The translations under genes and the position numbers were made by a program. From the NCBI RefSeq assembly GCF_021462825.1, contig NZ_JAKEEB010000001.1, positions 1 to 64,000 of the forward strand: a stretch of 64,000 bases of DNA. Direction: 5' to 3'. This stretch comes from Streptomyces glomeratus (GTDB lineage: Bacteria; Actinomycetota; Actinomycetes; Streptomycetales; Streptomycetaceae). Below are positions 11,664 to 21,626 of the stretch, piece by piece (positions within the stretch are counted from its first letter, which is position 1; each line of letters opens with the position of its first letter). The notes beneath the pieces are model-generated. The model saw only the letters and a list, made by a program, of their open reading frames with translations, did not search any database and was not told the origin of the DNA.

Positions 11664-12913
11664 GCGCACCGCACGTCAGGCGTGCCGGCGTCACCGGAAT
11701 CGGCGTCGTCGCGCCCAACGGAACGAGCACCGACACCTTCTGGAAGGCCACCCAGGCGGGTGTCAGCGTCCTGGACCGGGTCACCCGCGAGGGATGCGAG
11801 CACCTGCCGATGCGGGTGGCGGGCGAGGTCCGTTCCTTCGAGCCGGCGGCGGCGATCGAGGAGCGCCTCCTCGTCCAGACCGACCGGTTCTCGCATTTCG
11901 CGATGGCCGCGGCCGACCTGGCGCTGCAGGACGCCCGGCTCGGTCAGTCCGACCTCGGCGGCTCGCCGTTCGCCGCCGGGGTGGTCACCGCGGCCGGGTC
12001 CGGAGGCGGCGAGTTCGGACAGCGGGAGTTGCAGCGGCTGTGGGGAAAAGGCAGCCGCTTCGTGGGCCCGTACCAGTCCATCGCCTGGTTCTACGCCGCC
12101 AGTACCGGCCAGATCTCCATCCGTCGCGGGTTCAAGGGTCCCTGCTCGGTCGTGGCCGCCGACGAGGCCGGCGGCCTCGATGCCCTCGCGCACGCCGCGC
12201 GGACCGTGGGGCGCGGCACCGACGTGATGGTGGCCGGTTCGACCGAGGCGCCGCTGGCTCCCTACTCGGGGGTCTGCCAGCTCGGGTACGAGGAGCTGAG
12301 CACCGCCGAGGACCCGGTCCGGGCCTACCGTCCGTTCACCGCCGACGCCTGCGGGTTCGTGCCCGCGGAAGGCGGCGCGATGCTCGTCGTGGAGGAGGTG
12401 GGCTCGGCTCGTGAGCGGGGCGTGCCCGTGCGTGCCGTCCTTGCGGGTCACGCGGCCACGTTCACCGGCGCCTCCCGCTGGGAGGAGTCCCGGGAGGGGC
12501 TCGTCCACGCGATCCGCGGCGCCCTGGGCGAGGCCCGCTGTGCTCCTGAGGAGATCGACGTGGTGTTCGCCGACGCTCTCGGGGTGCCGGCGGCGGACCG
12601 TGCCGAGGCGCTGGCTATCGCCGACGTCTTCGGCGCGCACGGCAGGCGCGTGCCCGTCACGGCGCCGAAGACGGGTGTCGGCCGCGGCTACTGCGCGGCG
12701 CCCGTGCTGGACACCGCCGCGGCGGTGTTCGCGATGGAGCACGGCCTGATCCCGCCCACGCCCAATGTTTTCGACATCTGCCATGACCTCGACCTGGTGA
12801 CCGTCCGCGCCCGTGCCGCCGAGCTGCGCACGGTGCTGGTTCTCAGCCGGGGGCTCATGGGCTCGAACTCGGCGCTCGTGCTGCGGCACGGCGCCGGCGA
12901 CGCCTCTTGGTGA
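11660..12913 (+). CDS. Ketosynthase chain-length factor, KS-beta (WhiE ORFIV type)
   Basis: Partner of KS-alpha that sets polyketide chain length and decarboxylates the starter malonyl-ACP. The 417-residue protein has the KS fold but no active-site cysteine: the position aligned with Cys169 of KS-alpha is Glu169 ([12 protein letters not shown], codon GAG at 12164-12166). Most antibiotic chain-length factors have Gln there, so this is a notable variant. It starts inside the KS-alpha stop (ATGA overlap). The KS histidine region is also replaced. Product length (C24 for known spore pigments) is inferred from family only. Confidence 0.93.
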   Translation: MSAPHVRRAGVTGIGVVAPNGTSTDTFWKATQAGVSVLDRVTREGCEHLPMRVAGEVRSFEPAAAIEERLLVQTDRFSHFAMAAADLALQDARLGQSDLGGSPFAAGVVTAAGSGGGEFGQRELQRLWGKGSRFVGPYQSIAWFYAASTGQISIRRGFKGPCSVVAADEAGGLDALAHAARTVGRGTDVMVAGSTEAPLAPYSGVCQLGYEELSTAEDPVRAYRPFTADACGFVPAEGGAMLVVEEVGSARERGVPVRAVLAGHAATFTGASRWEESREGLVHAIRGALGEARCAPEEIDVVFADALGVPAADRAEALAIADVFGAHGRRVPVTAPKTGVGRGYCAAPVLDTAAAVFAMEHGLIPPTPNVFDICHDLDLVTVRARAAELRTVLVLSRGLMGSNSALVLRHGAGDASW

Positions 12914-12943
12914 GGCCGTCCCGCAGCAAAGGAGAGGAACCGC

Positions 12944-13682
<739 letters not shown>

Positions 13683-13702
13683 GCCGGACGGAGGACAGCC
13701 CG

Positions 13703-14035
13703 ATGCACCAAGCCCTGATCGTCGCCCGGATGACCCCGGGGTCCGCCCCGGACATCGCCAAGGTGTTCGAGGAGTCCGACCGGGGAGAGCTGCCGCATCT
13801 CGTCGGGGTCGCCCGGCGCAGCCTCTTCCAGTTCGGCGATGTGTACCTGCATCTCATCGAGTCCGAGCGGGATCCCGCCCCCGCCGTCGCCAAGGTGGCC
13901 GGGCACCCGGAGTTCCGGGACATCAGCGAGCGGCTCTCCGCGTACGTCAGTGCCTACGACCCCGCGACCTGGCGCTCGCCGAAGGACGCGATGGCGCAGC
14001 GCTTCTACCTCTGGGAGCGTGATGTCACCGCCTGA
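13703..14035 (+). CDS. TcmI-type polyketide cyclase (WhiE ORFVII type)
   Basis: Small dimeric alpha/beta-barrel cyclase of 110 residues, the usual length of TcmI relatives that close later rings of aromatic polyketides. The MHQALIVARMTPGSA start and the SLFQFGDVYLHLIE strand are characteristic. ATG 13703 has a GGAGGA-like site (13690-13695). It is the last gene before a terminator. The FAD hydroxylase (whiE ORFVIII), normally divergent and adjacent in whiE clusters, is not present next to it. Confidence 0.88.
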   Translation: MHQALIVARMTPGSAPDIAKVFEESDRGELPHLVGVARRSLFQFGDVYLHLIESERDPAPAVAKVAGHPEFRDISERLSAYVSAYDPATWRSPKDAMAQRFYLWERDVTA

Positions 14036-14356
14036 ACCGCCCATACGGCCACCGGTCGCCGGGCTCGCGCGACGGACGCGGACCCGGCGACCGGTTTGTG
14101 CGGGCGGCCGAGCGGTGGCGGTCCCGCCGGTGTGAGCGGTGACGGCTCCACACGCCCGGCGCGGAGCGCGGGCTCCACCGCGGCCCGCCATGACCCCGTG
14201 TGGCGGATGGAGAGCCGGATCGTCCATCCGGTGGCGTGTCACCTTGAACTCGCGTACGACGACGGGTTTTCGCGGGCCGTCCGCGGCACCGTCACCGCAG
14301 GTCGTTCCCCCGGCTCGCCGGGCACGCCGATCGCGTAGCCGCCCATACTTACCTCT
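14036..14356. other. Intergenic region after the polyketide operon
   Basis: 321 bases. The first part is the terminator at 14051-14095. The remainder, about 260 bases, holds no gene I can support, no tRNA remnant and no repeat of the tRNA-Thr 3' end. It presumably includes the promoter of the rhomboid-like gene. Confidence 0.5.
14051..14095 (+). terminator. Terminator of the polyketide operon
   Basis: A perfect 13-bp inverted repeat (14051-14063 with 14083-14095) with a 19-base loop begins 16 bases after the cyclase stop. Confidence 0.75.
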
Positions 14357-15022
14357 GTGGACCCGGTGATACGGCTGAGGCGTGGATTCGCGGCGGCGGC
14401 GGCGTACGTCCGCAGCGCCCCCGGGACCTATATCTGGCTGGCGGTCCTGTTCGTCACCACCGTCGCCCTGCACCACATGCCGCCGAAGTTCGAGGAGAGC
14501 TTTCTGCGGCAGCGCTCCACCAACCTCCACGCGCTGTCGTCCAATCCCGTCCGGGCGTTCATCACCAGCGCGATGTGGATCGACGGCGGCCACTGGCTTC
14601 CGTACGCCGTGCTCTACACCGTCTTCCACGCGCAGGCGGAGCGCTGGCTGGGGACCGCGCGCTGGCTCGCGGTGTGCGCCGCCGCACACATCCTGGCCAC
14701 CCTGGCCAGCGAGGGAGCGCTGCTCCAGGCGATACACCGGGGCGTCGCCCCGCTGTCCGCCGCCGACACCCTGGACATAGGGGTCAGCTACGCACTGGCC
14801 GGGGTCGTCGCGGTGCTCACCTACCGGATCGCGGCGCCCTGGCGTTACGCGTATCTGGCGGTCGTCCTCCTCGTGTACGCCATTCCTCTCGCCCTCGCCC
14901 CCACCTTCACCGATTTCGGGCATTTCATATCGGTGCTGATCGGTCTCGGCTGCTACCCGCTCACCCGGGACCGCGGAAAAGCATGGAATCCGAAGGAGAC
15001 ACTGGCCACCCTCAGGGGTTAA
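14357..15022 (+). CDS. Rhomboid-like membrane protein
   Basis: Polytopic membrane protein of 221 residues with about six hydrophobic segments. The segment SAMWIDGGHWLPYAVLYTVF (about 71-90) resembles the second helix of rhomboid proteases. A GVS triplet (Ser144) and a His at 189 in the DFGHF helix occupy the order expected for a rhomboid Ser-His dyad. It may therefore be an intramembrane serine protease, but the canonical GASG motif is altered, so activity is uncertain. GTG start at 14357. Its stop lies 10 bases before the FAD oxidoreductase, suggesting co-transcription. Confidence 0.7.
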   Translation: MDPVIRLRRGFAAAAAYVRSAPGTYIWLAVLFVTTVALHHMPPKFEESFLRQRSTNLHALSSNPVRAFITSAMWIDGGHWLPYAVLYTVFHAQAERWLGTARWLAVCAAAHILATLASEGALLQAIHRGVAPLSAADTLDIGVSYALAGVVAVLTYRIAAPWRYAYLAVVLLVYAIPLALAPTFTDFGHFISVLIGLGCYPLTRDRGKAWNPKETLATLRG

Positions 15023-15032
15023 CGTCCCGCGC

Positions 15033-16439
15033 ATGAACAGCGCAGCGAGCGGTGCCGTCAACGGCGGCATCTCCTTCTGGTACGCCGACGACGGCCTCCC
15101 CGCCCCGCGGGAGCCCCTGGCCGGGGACGCGTCCGCCGACGTGGTGATCGTGGGCGGCGGCTACACAGGTCTGTGGACCGCCTACTACCTCAAGAAGGCC
15201 GCACCCTTCCTGCGCATCACCGTGCTGGAGCAGAAGTTCTGCGGCTACGGCGCCTCCGGCCGCAACGGCGGCTGGCTCTACAACGGCATCGCGGGCCGTG
15301 ACCGGTACGCGCGACTGCACGGTCACGACGCCGCCGTACGCCTGCAGACGGCGATGAACGAGACGGTCGCGGAGGTCGTCCGGGTCGCCGAGGAGGAGGG
15401 CATCGACGCGGATGTGCGCGTCGGCGGTGTCCTGGAGGTGGCCTACACACCTGCCCAGCTCGCCCGCCTGAAGGCGTTCCACGAGCAGGAACTGTCCTAC
15501 GGCGAGAAGGACCGCGAGCTGTACGGCGCCCGGGAGACCGCCGAGCGGATCAGGGTCGCGCACGCGGTCGGCTCGACCTGGACCCCGCACGGGGCGCGGC
15601 TGCACCCGGTGAAGCTGGTCAAGGGCCTCGCGGCGGCCGTGGAGGCGCTCGGTGTGACGATCCACGAGGGCACACCGGTCACCGAGATCCGTCCCAAGCA
15701 CGCGGTGACGCCCTACGGAACGGTCCGCGCGCCCTACGTCCTGCGCTGCACGGAGGGCTTCACGGCCTCGCTGAAGGGGCAGCGGCGCACCTGGCTCCCC
15801 ATGAACTCCTCCATGATCGCGACCGAGCCGCTGACCGACGCGCAGTGGGCCGGGATCGGCTGGGAGGGGTGCGAGACGCTGGGCGACATGGCGCACGCGT
15901 ACATGTACGCGCAGCGCACCGCCGACGGGCGGATCGCGCTCGGCGGCCGTGGCGTGCCCTACCGCTTCGGCTCCCGCACGGACAACGACGGCCGCACGCA
16001 GGCCGCCACCGTCGAGGCGCTGCACGAGATCCTGGTCCGCTTCTTCCCGTCGCTGGCCGGGGTGAAGGTCGCCCACGCCTGGTCGGGTGTGCTCGGCGTG
16101 CCGCGCGACTGGTGTGCGACGGTCACTCTGGACCGCGCGACGGGGCTCGGCTGGGCGGGCGGTTATGTCGGCTCGGGCGTCGCCACCGCCAACCTGGCCG
16201 CACGTACTCTCCGTGACCTCGTCCAGCAGGACTCGGGCCAGGGCGGTGGGACGGAGCTGACCACGCTGCCCTGGGTGAACCACCGGGTGCGCAAGTGGGA
16301 GCCTGAGCCGCTGCGCTGGCTCGGCGTGCACGGCATGTACACCACCTACCGCACCGCGGACCGGCGTGAACTCACCGCGCCCGGCGCCCAGTCGTCGAGG
16401 CTGGCACGGATCGCGGACCGGGTGGCCGGACGGCACTGA
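15033..16439 (+). CDS. FAD-dependent oxidoreductase, DAO (D-amino-acid oxidase-like) family
   Basis: Flavoprotein of 468 residues. The dinucleotide-binding motif VVIVGGGYTGLWTAYYL is at about residues 35-51, followed by the GASGRNGGW segment (about 75-83) common in the DAO family (sarcosine, gamma-glutamylputrescine and related amine oxidases). The C-terminal GYVGSGVATANLAARTL segment contacts FAD. The GASGRNGGW signature suggests an amine or polyamine oxidase-like enzyme, and the next gene resembles a polyamine-type acetyltransferase, which is suggestive only. Substrate unknown. Confidence 0.86.
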   Translation: MNSAASGAVNGGISFWYADDGLPAPREPLAGDASADVVIVGGGYTGLWTAYYLKKAAPFLRITVLEQKFCGYGASGRNGGWLYNGIAGRDRYARLHGHDAAVRLQTAMNETVAEVVRVAEEEGIDADVRVGGVLEVAYTPAQLARLKAFHEQELSYGEKDRELYGARETAERIRVAHAVGSTWTPHGARLHPVKLVKGLAAAVEALGVTIHEGTPVTEIRPKHAVTPYGTVRAPYVLRCTEGFTASLKGQRRTWLPMNSSMIATEPLTDAQWAGIGWEGCETLGDMAHAYMYAQRTADGRIALGGRGVPYRFGSRTDNDGRTQAATVEALHEILVRFFPSLAGVKVAHAWSGVLGVPRDWCATVTLDRATGLGWAGGYVGSGVATANLAARTLRDLVQQDSGQGGGTELTTLPWVNHRVRKWEPEPLRWLGVHGMYTTYRTADRRELTAPGAQSSRLARIADRVAGRH

Positions 16440-16520
16440 CCCACCCCTTGCCCGCTGTGATCGTCTCGGTGTGCGGGCACGGGGCCTGCCGGGCCCCGCT
16501 CTCCGTGTGACACTGCGGGC

Positions 16521-16994
16521 ATGATCCGCACCGCGACCCCCGATGACATCCCCGTCGTCCATGCCCTGATCCGCGAGCTGGCCGAGTACGAGAAGGCGCC
16601 CGAGGAGGCACGGGCGACCCAGGAACAGCTGAGCGAGGCGCTCTTCGGAGAGCGCCCGGCGGCGTTCGCGCACGTCGCCGAGGAGGACGGCGAGGTCGTC
16701 GGCTTCGCCCTGTGGTTCCTGAACTTCTCCACCTGGCGCGGCGTGCACGGTATCCACCTGGAGGACCTGTACGTCCGCCCGGAGGCCCGCGGCGGTGGCC
16801 ACGGCAAGGCGCTTCTGACGGAACTGGCCCGGATCTGCGTGGCCCGCGGCTATGAGCGCCTGGAGTGGTCGGTCCTGAACTGGAACCACCCCGCGATCGA
16901 CTTCTACGAGGCGCTGGGTGCCCGCCCGCAGGACGAGTGGACGGTGTACCGCCTGACGGACGGGGCGCTGGCCGAGCTGGGACGGCGCGGGTAG
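16521..16994 (+). CDS. GNAT acetyltransferase, diamine-acetyltransferase-like
   Basis: N-acetyltransferase of 157 residues. It begins MIRTATPDDIPVVHALIREL and has the acetyl-CoA loop RPEARGGGHGKALL (about 91-104). The segment HLEDLYVRPEARG followed by WSVLNWNHPAIDFYEALGA closely resembles the spermidine/spermine N1-acetyltransferase (SSAT) subgroup, so a polyamine or thialysine-like substrate is plausible. The start codon follows GACACTGCGGGC without a strong ribosome site. It stands 82 bases after the oxidoreductase. Confidence 0.85.
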   Translation: MIRTATPDDIPVVHALIRELAEYEKAPEEARATQEQLSEALFGERPAAFAHVAEEDGEVVGFALWFLNFSTWRGVHGIHLEDLYVRPEARGGGHGKALLTELARICVARGYERLEWSVLNWNHPAIDFYEALGARPQDEWTVYRLTDGALAELGRRG

Positions 16995-17062
16995 ACCGCG
17001 GGTGGAACACGGTGGACAAGGGGTCCCCGGGCCGCGAAAGCCGCACCCGGGCTCCCGTCGGC

Positions 17063-17737
17063 TCAGCCGGCCTCCGCCACCCTTATGCCCAGCTCCGCCG
17101 CCAGCACGGGCGCCAGGTCCAGAAGCTGGGCGTGGCTGATCACCGCGCCCGAGAGACGGTCCACGCCACGGGTGATGTCCAGCTCCGCCGCGCGGCGCAG
17201 ATCCACGTCCGCCAGAGTCGCCCCCGTGAGGTCCGCCCCCTTCAGGACGCAGTCCACGAACTCGACCCGCTCCAGCCGGGCGCCCCCGAAGTCCGGCTCG
17301 ACCAGGACACAGCCCTCGAAGACGACGTCCGTGAGCCGCGCCTTGCGCAGATTCGGATAGTCGATCTTCCCACCGCGCACCAGCACCCGCTCCAGCACCG
17401 CACCGTGCAGCTGCACCCCGCCGAGCCGGGCGTCCATCAGCTCCACGTCGCGCAGGTTCGCCTCGGCGAGGTCCGTGCCCACGCCCCGTATTCCGGTGAG
17501 GACGGAGTCCACCACGCGGGCGTGGTGCAACTCCGTCTCGTCCAGCGCGCACCCCGTCAGCGCACAGTCCAGGAAGCGGGCGCCCCCGCCCTCCTGGCCG
17601 GCGAGGTCCACGTCCCGGAACTCCAGCCCGTCGTAGTCCCCGTCCGGCGTCAACTCCCCGTCCGTGAACACCACCAGCTCCGGCAGCCGCACCTCCGGCC
17701 GCCGTGCCGACTTCACCACCCGATCGCTGCGCACCAT
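17063..17737 (-). CDS. Pentapeptide-repeat protein
   Basis: Protein of 224 residues built of A(D/N)LXX-type pentapeptide repeats from about residue 35 to 190 (LEFRDVDLAG, LRDVELMDARLGGV, LKGADLTGATLADVDL), which form a right-handed four-sided helix. Function is not predictable; a few such proteins mimic DNA and protect gyrase. ATG 17737 is chosen because residues before it in the longer frame (to 17788) are Gly-rich and unlike the rest, and GGGGG lies just upstream. It reads in the same direction as 17825-18325, but downstream of it. Confidence 0.82.
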   Translation of the reverse strand: MVRSDRVVKSARRPEVRLPELVVFTDGELTPDGDYDGLEFRDVDLAGQEGGGARFLDCALTGCALDETELHHARVVDSVLTGIRGVGTDLAEANLRDVELMDARLGGVQLHGAVLERVLVRGGKIDYPNLRKARLTDVVFEGCVLVEPDFGGARLERVEFVDCVLKGADLTGATLADVDLRRAAELDITRGVDRLSGAVISHAQLLDLAPVLAAELGIRVAEAG

Positions 17738-17824
17738 GCCCCCATGCTGCACCCCGCCACTGACAATCCCCCCGGCCTGCGACGACACCCCCGACGTTTC
17801 CTTCCCTCTCGTCGCCCCGCCCGC

Positions 17825-18325
17825 TCAGCCGACGCGGGGGAAGCGGGCCTGGAGGGTCCAGATCGCCGGGTTGTCCGCGAGGTCCTCGTGGAGGTCGGTG
17901 AGGTCGGCGACGAGGTCGTGCAGGAAGTCCCGTGCCTCGCGGCGCAGTTCGGAGTGGGAGAAGGTCAGCGGGGGCTCGGCCGCGGGCAGCCACTCCGCGT
18001 CGATGTCCACCCAGCCGAAGCGGCGCTCGAAGAGCAGGCGGTCGGTGGACTCGGTGAAGTCCAGTTCCGCGCGCTGCGGCCGGGCAGCGCGGCTGCCGAG
18101 AGGGTCCCGGTCGAGCAGCTCGACGATGTCGCACAGCGCCCACGCGAAGTCGAGCACGGGCACCCATCCCCAGGCTGTGGACAGCTCCCGGTCCGCCCCG
18201 GTGTCGGCGAGGTAGACGTCACCGCAGAACAGGTCGTGCCGCAAGGCGTGGACGTCCGCGCGGCGGTAGTCGGTCTGCGGGGGGTCGGGGAAGCGGTTGG
18301 AGAGGGCGTAACCGATGTCGAGCAC
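17825..18325 (-). CDS. Hypothetical conserved-type protein
   Basis: I do not recognise this family. The 166-residue acidic protein has no signal peptide or membrane segment, so it is probably cytoplasmic. It is rich in Asp, Leu and Arg with a helical C-terminal part (about 120-155) and a Trp-rich middle (WGWVPVLDFAWALCD). Normal high-G+C codon usage and a clean reading frame support it as a real gene. It is divergent from the M1 peptidase, whose start is only 65 bases away, so both promoters share that gap. Confidence 0.7.
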   Translation of the reverse strand: MLDIGYALSNRFPDPPQTDYRRADVHALRHDLFCGDVYLADTGADRELSTAWGWVPVLDFAWALCDIVELLDRDPLGSRAARPQRAELDFTESTDRLLFERRFGWVDIDAEWLPAAEPPLTFSHSELRREARDFLHDLVADLTDLHEDLADNPAIWTLQARFPRVG

Positions 18326-18389
18326 GGGGCGATGGTGTCACGCCGCGCCAGGCTCCGCCGTCGCGGGCCGCCCCCGTAGGATCGCGTAC

Positions 18390-19799
18390 GTGTCCCGGTA
18401 CATACGCCCCATACGCCCTTTCCCTGCCCTGTTGCTGGCCGTTGCGCTCACGGCGTGCGGGAGCGGTGTGCACGGCGACCCGGGCGGCCCGGGGCTGGGC
18501 GACCCCTACTTCCCGCGCTCGGGCAACGGCGGGTACGACGTCACGCACTACGCTCTGACCCTCGACTACGACCCGGCGCACCACCACCTCACCGGCACGG
18601 CGGTGATCACCGCCCGCGCCACCGAGGACCTCTCCGCCTTCGACCTCGACCTTCGGGGGCTGCACGTCGACGGTGTCACGGTCGAGGGCCAGGGCGCCCA
18701 CTGGAACCGCGCCGGCCAGGAGCTGACCGTGCGCCCGCGCACCGACCTCGACCGGGGCGAGACGTTCCGCACGACGGTCCGTTACTCGGGCACACCCGAG
18801 ACGATCACCGACCCGGACGGCTCGAAGGAGGGCTGGCTCAGGACCGCCGACGGCGCGCTGGCGCTCGGCGAGCCGGCGGGCTCGATGGCGTGGTTCCCCG
18901 GCAACCACCACCCGTCCGACAAGGCGACGTACGACATCGCGGTCACGGTCCCCGAAGGTCTCCAGGCCGTTTCCAACGGCGAACCGACGGGCCGGACGAC
19001 GGAGCACGGCCGCACCACCTACGCCTGGCACACCGACCAGCCGATGGCGAGCTATGTCGCCTTGGTGGCGATCGGCCACTACGACATCACCCGCTCAGTC
19101 CTGAAGAACGGTCTGCCCGCGTATGTCGCCGTCGACCGGGCGCAGACCGAGGCGAGCCGCAAGGCGGTGGCGCAGGTCCCGGAGATCATGGAGTGGGAGG
19201 AGGACAACTTCGGCCCGTACCCCTTCTCCTCCACCGGCGCGGTCGTCGGCCGCGCGGGTGCCTCGGGTTACGCCCTGGAGACGCAGACCCGCCCGGTCTT
19301 CCCCGGCGCGCCCGACACCGACACCCTCGTCCACGAACTCGCCCACCAGTGGTACGGCGACTCCGTCACCCCGGAGAGCTGGCGCGACATGTGGCTCAAC
19401 GAGGGGTTCGCCACGTACGCGGAGTGGCTGTGGCGCGAGGACCACGGCGGCGACACGGCCCAGCAGACCTTCGACGCGCTCTACCAGGGCGACTACTACG
19501 ACGACCCGGAGGAGAACAAGGCGATCTGGGCGTTCCCGCCCGCGAAGCCGACGAGCGCCGCGCAAGTCTCGGACAGCCCCGTCTACGAAAGGGGCGCGAT
19601 GGTCCTGCAGAAGATCCGGCAGACGGTCGGCGACGACACCTTCTACGACATCATCCAGGGATGGGCGGCCGCCCACCGCCACGGCAACGCGTCCACGGCC
19701 GACTTCACGGCGTACGTGGAGAAGAAGGCCCCGCACAAGGACTTCGGTCCCCTCTGGCGGGACTGGCTGTACGGGGAGGGAAAGCCGGAGCGGCCATAG
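18390..19799 (+). CDS. M1-family metallopeptidase lipoprotein
   Basis: Zinc aminopeptidase of 469 residues exported and anchored as a lipoprotein. GTG 18390 is chosen because it gives a textbook lipoprotein signal: Arg-containing N-terminus, hydrophobic PALLLAVAL and lipobox LTAC with Cys23. The zinc motif HELAH (315-319) with the downstream Glu in WLNEGFATYAEW matches family M1 (gluzincin). It lacks the C-terminal ARM-like domain of full PepN, like other short secreted M1 enzymes of actinomycetes. The longer frame to 18315 would destroy the signal peptide. Confidence 0.92.
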   Translation: MSRYIRPIRPFPALLLAVALTACGSGVHGDPGGPGLGDPYFPRSGNGGYDVTHYALTLDYDPAHHHLTGTAVITARATEDLSAFDLDLRGLHVDGVTVEGQGAHWNRAGQELTVRPRTDLDRGETFRTTVRYSGTPETITDPDGSKEGWLRTADGALALGEPAGSMAWFPGNHHPSDKATYDIAVTVPEGLQAVSNGEPTGRTTEHGRTTYAWHTDQPMASYVALVAIGHYDITRSVLKNGLPAYVAVDRAQTEASRKAVAQVPEIMEWEEDNFGPYPFSSTGAVVGRAGASGYALETQTRPVFPGAPDTDTLVHELAHQWYGDSVTPESWRDMWLNEGFATYAEWLWREDHGGDTAQQTFDALYQGDYYDDPEENKAIWAFPPAKPTSAAQVSDSPVYERGAMVLQKIRQTVGDDTFYDIIQGWAAAHRHGNASTADFTAYVEKKAPHKDFGPLWRDWLYGEGKPERP

Positions 19800-19827
19800 G
19801 CCCTGTCGTCAACGCGGCCGCTGTGGC

Positions 19828-20370
19828 TCACGAGGGCGGCAGCGGCTTGCGAAGCACGGCGCAGGGGCGGGCCAGTCGGCGGTCCCGGCGGTGGTCGATG
19901 GTCTCGTAGCCGAGCGACGCCCAGAAGGCGAGGCCCCGGGCGTTGTCGTCCAGGACCGCGAGGCGTACGGCGGTCCGGCCCGCGGCGCGCAGCCGGTCCT
20001 CGACCCGGGAGACGATCCGCCGGCCGTACCCCTGCCGCTCCAGGGCCGCGTCCACCATCAGCAGCCCGATCCACGGGTCCGGGTCGGCGGGGTCGGGATG
20101 GCGGGCGAGGGTGATGACGATGCCCACCAGGCGCCCCTGACCGCGGGCGAGCAGGACCTCCACGTCCGGGTTCGCCAGCTCGTCGGCCAGCGCGGCCGCC
20201 ACCTGTTCCGGACGGATGTCGTCCGGGTCCGGGAAGTCGCCGCTGAGGGCGTGGAAGTCGCGCTGGGAGGCGTACAGCGCGGTGAGTTCGGTGAGCAGCG
20301 GGGCCGGGATGTCGTGGTCGGCGGAGAGCCGGAGAGGCTGGAGGATCACGAACGCCAACGTATCCCTCAC
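19828..20370 (-). CDS. GNAT acetyltransferase
   Basis: N-acetyltransferase of 180 residues. The acetyl-CoA-binding motif VDAALERQGYGRRIVSRVE (Arg/Gln-x-x-Gly-x-Gly-like, about 108-126) and the following VRLAVLDDNARGLAFWASLGYE are typical of GNATs. Substrate unknown. ATG 20370 is the upstream start; an in-frame GTG at 20349 is possible. It converges on the M1 peptidase gene, 28 bases apart. Confidence 0.83.
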   Translation of the reverse strand: MRDTLAFVILQPLRLSADHDIPAPLLTELTALYASQRDFHALSGDFPDPDDIRPEQVAAALADELANPDVEVLLARGQGRLVGIVITLARHPDPADPDPWIGLLMVDAALERQGYGRRIVSRVEDRLRAAGRTAVRLAVLDDNARGLAFWASLGYETIDHRRDRRLARPCAVLRKPLPPS

Positions 20371-20397
20371 GGGCGCCCTGGGATCCGGGGAAGGACC

Positions 20398-20436
20398 GGA
20401 GCCCCCCGCCGCGGCGTTCCGCGGCCGGAGGGCTCC
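20398..20436 (-). terminator. Terminator downstream of terD
   Basis: Outer stem GGAGCCC/GGGCTCC (20398-20404 with 20430-20436) and an inner CCGCGG/CCGCGG stem form a long hairpin 20 bases after the terD stop on the minus strand. Confidence 0.7.
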
Positions 20437-20455
20437 CGTGAGGCGTCCCCCGGCG

Positions 20456-21031
20456 TCAGACGTTGACGCCGAAGTCCTGGGCGATGCCGACCAGACCCGA
20501 GGCGTAGCCCTGGCCGACCGCGCGGAACTTCCACTCCGCGCCGTTGCGGTACAGCTCGCCGAAGATCATGGCCGTCTCCGTGGCCGCGTCCTCCGACAGG
20601 TCGTAGCGGGCGATCTCCTGGCCGCCGGCCTGGTTGACGATGCGGATGTACGCGTTGCGCACCTGGCCGAAGTTCTGCGAACGGGCCTCGGCGTCGTAGA
20701 TGGAGACGGGGAAGACGACCTTGTCGATGTCGGCCGGGAGCGCCGCCAGGTTGACGTTGATCGCCTCGTCGTCGCCCGCGCCCTCACCCGTGCGGTTGTC
20801 ACCCGTGTGGACGATCGAGTTGTCCGGGGTCTGCTTGTTGTTGAAGAAGACGAAGTGCTGGTCCGAGTAGACCCTGCCCTGCGGGTTGACCGCGATCGCG
20901 GAGGCGTCGAGGTCGAAGTCCGTGCCGGTGGTGGTGCGGACGTCCCAGCCGAGGCCCACGGTGACGGCGGTCAGGCCCGGAGCCTCCTTGGTGAGCGAGA
21001 CGTTGCCACCCTTGGACAGGCTTACAGCCAT
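20456..21031 (-). CDS. terD: TerD-family stress/tellurium-resistance protein
   Basis: Calcium-binding TerD-domain protein of 191 residues, standard length. The [13 protein letters not shown] start, the GLGWDVRTT segment and the acidic DFDLDASA and [10 protein letters not shown] calcium-binding segments are hallmarks. In Streptomyces TerD proteins are abundant stress proteins and affect differentiation; tellurite resistance is only one phenotype. It is a single-gene unit divergent from arfB, with no other ter genes next to it. Confidence 0.94.
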   Translation of the reverse strand: MAVSLSKGGNVSLTKEAPGLTAVTVGLGWDVRTTTGTDFDLDASAIAVNPQGRVYSDQHFVFFNNKQTPDNSIVHTGDNRTGEGAGDDEAINVNLAALPADIDKVVFPVSIYDAEARSQNFGQVRNAYIRIVNQAGGQEIARYDLSEDAATETAMIFGELYRNGAEWKFRAVGQGYASGLVGIAQDFGVNV

Positions 21032-21182
21032 TGTTGGGAGTCCCTTCCCTCGGTGCGTGTGCGGATGAAGCTACCGCCACCCTTAGGAACGCCAAGGGGG
21101 GTACCCATGGTTCCGGGTCTCTTTACCTCTTTTACCTTCCGTTCGGAAATACGGGTGACGCGGACCGTGTGAAGCCGGGAAC

Positions 21183-21620
21183 ATGGACCCCGTGTCCGGT
21201 CCCCACGTCATCCGCGGCTCCGTCTCGCTTCCCGAGGCCGAGCTCATGTGGCGTTTCTCGCGCTCCTCCGGGCCCGGCGGACAGCACGTCAACACCAGCG
21301 ACACCCAGGTGGAATTGCGCTTCGACCTCGCGCGGACCGAGGCACTGCCTCCGGTGTGGAAGGAGCGGGCGCTGCGGCGGCTGGCGGGGCGGCTCGCCGA
21401 CGGCGTCGTCACCGTCCGCGCCTCCGAGCACCGTTCGCAGTGGCGCAACCGCGAGGCCGCCGCCGTACGTCTCGCCGCCCTGCTCGCGGAGGCGACGGCG
21501 CCACCGCCGAAGCCGCGCAAACCGACCCGGATCCCCCGTGGGATCAACGAACGCCGGCTGCGGGAGAAGAAGCGCCGTGCGGAGACCAAGCGGGACCGCT
21601 CCGGACGGGACTGGTCCTAG
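21183..21620 (+). CDS. arfB: ArfB-like peptidyl-tRNA hydrolase (ribosome rescue)
   Basis: Codon-independent release factor of 145 residues (YaeJ/ICT1 type). The catalytic GGQ is at residues 32-34 in SSGPGGQHVNTSDTQ, and there is a strongly basic C-terminal tail (KPRKPTRIPRGINERR onward) that in this family enters the mRNA channel of stalled ribosomes. No codon-recognition domain is present, which separates it from RF1/RF2. ATG 21183 gives a natural N-terminus. Divergent from terD. Confidence 0.9.
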   Translation: MDPVSGPHVIRGSVSLPEAELMWRFSRSSGPGGQHVNTSDTQVELRFDLARTEALPPVWKERALRRLAGRLADGVVTVRASEHRSQWRNREAAAVRLAALLAEATAPPPKPRKPTRIPRGINERRLREKKRRAETKRDRSGRDWS

Positions 21621-21626
21621 ACCCGG

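Noticed and set aside
15012..18167. Minus-strand frame of over 1000 codons
   Set aside because: It runs antisense to the FAD oxidoreductase and GNAT genes and overlaps the pentapeptide gene; composition is low-complexity Gly/Arg.
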